Shown here piece after piece: positions 62,483 through 64,000 of a stretch of DNA of 64,000 nucleotides. The stretch covers positions 1-64,000 of the forward strand of contig NZ_QAON01000010.1 in NCBI RefSeq assembly GCF_003051055.1, read 5' to 3'. Source of the stretch: Agitococcus lubricus (GTDB taxonomy: Bacteria > Pseudomonadota > Gammaproteobacteria > Pseudomonadales > Moraxellaceae). The notes under the pieces were generated by a model. That model made no database searches. It saw only the letters and a program-made list of their open reading frames with translations, and was not told the origin of the DNA. A program made the position numbers and the translations under genes. Within the stretch, counting starts at the first letter, position 1. Each line of letters opens with the position of its first letter.

Positions 62483-63303
62483 CTATAACTCTGTACGTAT
62501 TTCGGCTAACAGTTTGGCTGTTGGCACACGTATGCCACGCCAAATAAAAAAGCTCTCTGCCGCCTGTTCTATCAACATACCCAAGCCATCTTGTATTTGC
62601 GCCCCCTCCGCTTTTGCCCACGCTAAAAAGGGTAAGTCTTTTTTACCATACGCCATATCATACGCACAGGCATTAGCCGCTAATATACCGCGTGCCAAGG
62701 GTAAGGATTCACCTGATAACGACGCGGATGAGCCATTAATGATAATATCCACGCTGTCTGCTTGTAACTCAGAAAATGCCAGTGCTTGTATATGACCGTA
62801 TGGCTTAAACAGCTCAGCCAATGCCTGTGCCTTAGCGGGTGTCCGATTACAAATACTTAAACTGGCAGGCTGTGCCGCTAATAATACGCCCAACACACCA
62901 CGCACTGCGCCACCAGCCCCCACGACTAAAATACGCTTATTGGCTAACTGCCAGCCCAAGTTCTGAGTGATGTCACGGACTAAACCTGTACCATCGGTAT
63001 TATCACCATATAAACGACCGTCTTTTCCTTTCATTAAGGTATTGACTGCCCCTGCTTGCTGTGCACGCAAGGATAACACCTCACTTAAGGCATAGGCCTG
63101 TTCCTTAAAGGGCAAGGTCACATTTAAGCCTTTAGCCTCTGGCTGCGCAAAAAACTGCGCTACGGTCAGGCTAAAGTTATCTAATGGCGACAAAATAGCC
63201 TCATAACTTAAATCTTGCAGTGTACTGGCCGCAAAAGCGCGATGAATACGGGGGGAGCGACTATGGCCTATAGGATTGCCAATCACGGCATAACGGTCTG
63301 TCA

Positions 63304-63304
<1 letters not shown>
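62483..63304 (-). CDS. aroE: Shikimate dehydrogenase
   Basis: NADP-dependent reduction of 3-dehydroshikimate to shikimate in aromatic amino acid synthesis. The 273-aa protein has the shikimate-binding NPIGHSRSPRIH (about residues 9-20), the catalytic Lys in NVTLPFKEQAY (Lys near 66), DNTDGTGLVRD near 100 and the Rossmann motif VVGAGGAVRGVL near 127. The ATG at 63304 shares its A with the last base of the hemF stop TAA, giving tight coupling with hemF, an arrangement seen in related gammaproteobacteria. Confidence 0.96.

Positions 63305-64000
<696 letters not shown>

Noticed and set aside
62343-62795. 150-codon plus-strand frame opposite aroE
   Set aside because: Lies on the opposite strand of a clear aroE and across its terminator; composition is that of an antisense shadow.

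Overview
The window reads as a chromosomal segment of a gammaproteobacterium of the Pseudomonadales, probably Moraxellaceae-like. The grounds are gene content and order: a desaturase/ferredoxin-reductase pair divergent from a DesT/FabR-type TetR regulator, a DsbA - cytochrome c4 - cytochrome c5 - EngB block, hisB-hisH-hisA-hisF with a monofunctional HisB, and hemF-aroE overlapping by one base. Base composition is moderately AT-rich. No species call is possible from the sequence alone.

Layout. 1-5717: the N-terminal 1905 codons of a giant two-partner-secretion adhesin (ESPR signal, haemagglutinin domain, GLUG motifs, then 246-bp YDG repeats that run off the left edge). 6218-10415: an operon of a ThDP enzyme, two overlapping citrate-synthase-like proteins with degenerate catalytic positions, and an SDR. 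10458-13174: a TonB-dependent receptor and tRNA-Phe. 13275-16702: GNAT protein and his genes, with two repeat families inserted in the his operon. 16765-22012: a DUF4116 repeat protein, a membrane-anchored propeller-like protein, an uncharacterised gene overlapping a PIN-domain gene, and a GNAT gene. 22009-26583: ctpA, apt, a nucleosidase and gpmI. 26610-31697: a structured tandem element, a PadR regulator with paired operators facing a FadH-type reductase, and small genes. 32144-35500: the des locus. 35754-39555: a TPR/beta-barrel protein with a FecR-domain protein. 39608-42992: GST, dsbA, cytochromes and engB. 43103-46714: a lipoprotein/DUF6502 pair divergent from another lipoprotein. 46996-48100: a frameshifted TnpB element. 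48132-52665: a small Cys-rich exported protein and two acyl-CoA dehydrogenases around a methyltransferase. 52770-56765: an RTX-like protein with a 1413-bp tandem duplication. 57445-62316: five tandem paralogous periplasmic START-domain genes with a 267-bp MITE between the first two. 62483-64000: aroE and partial hemF.

How the parts work together. Core metabolism (histidine, shikimate, haem, purine salvage, glycolysis, periplasmic thiol oxidation, respiration) is interleaved with lipid handling: FadH-like reductase, two acyl-CoA dehydrogenases, aerobic desaturation and possibly the START proteins. Surface genes (TPS adhesin, RTX protein, TonB receptor, barrel/FecR pair) suggest active remodelling of the cell surface. 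The candidates for undescribed biology are the ThDP/citrate-synthase-like operon, the five-gene START cluster, the PIN two-gene unit, and the 84-85 bp repeat pair whose hairpins differ by compensatory changes.
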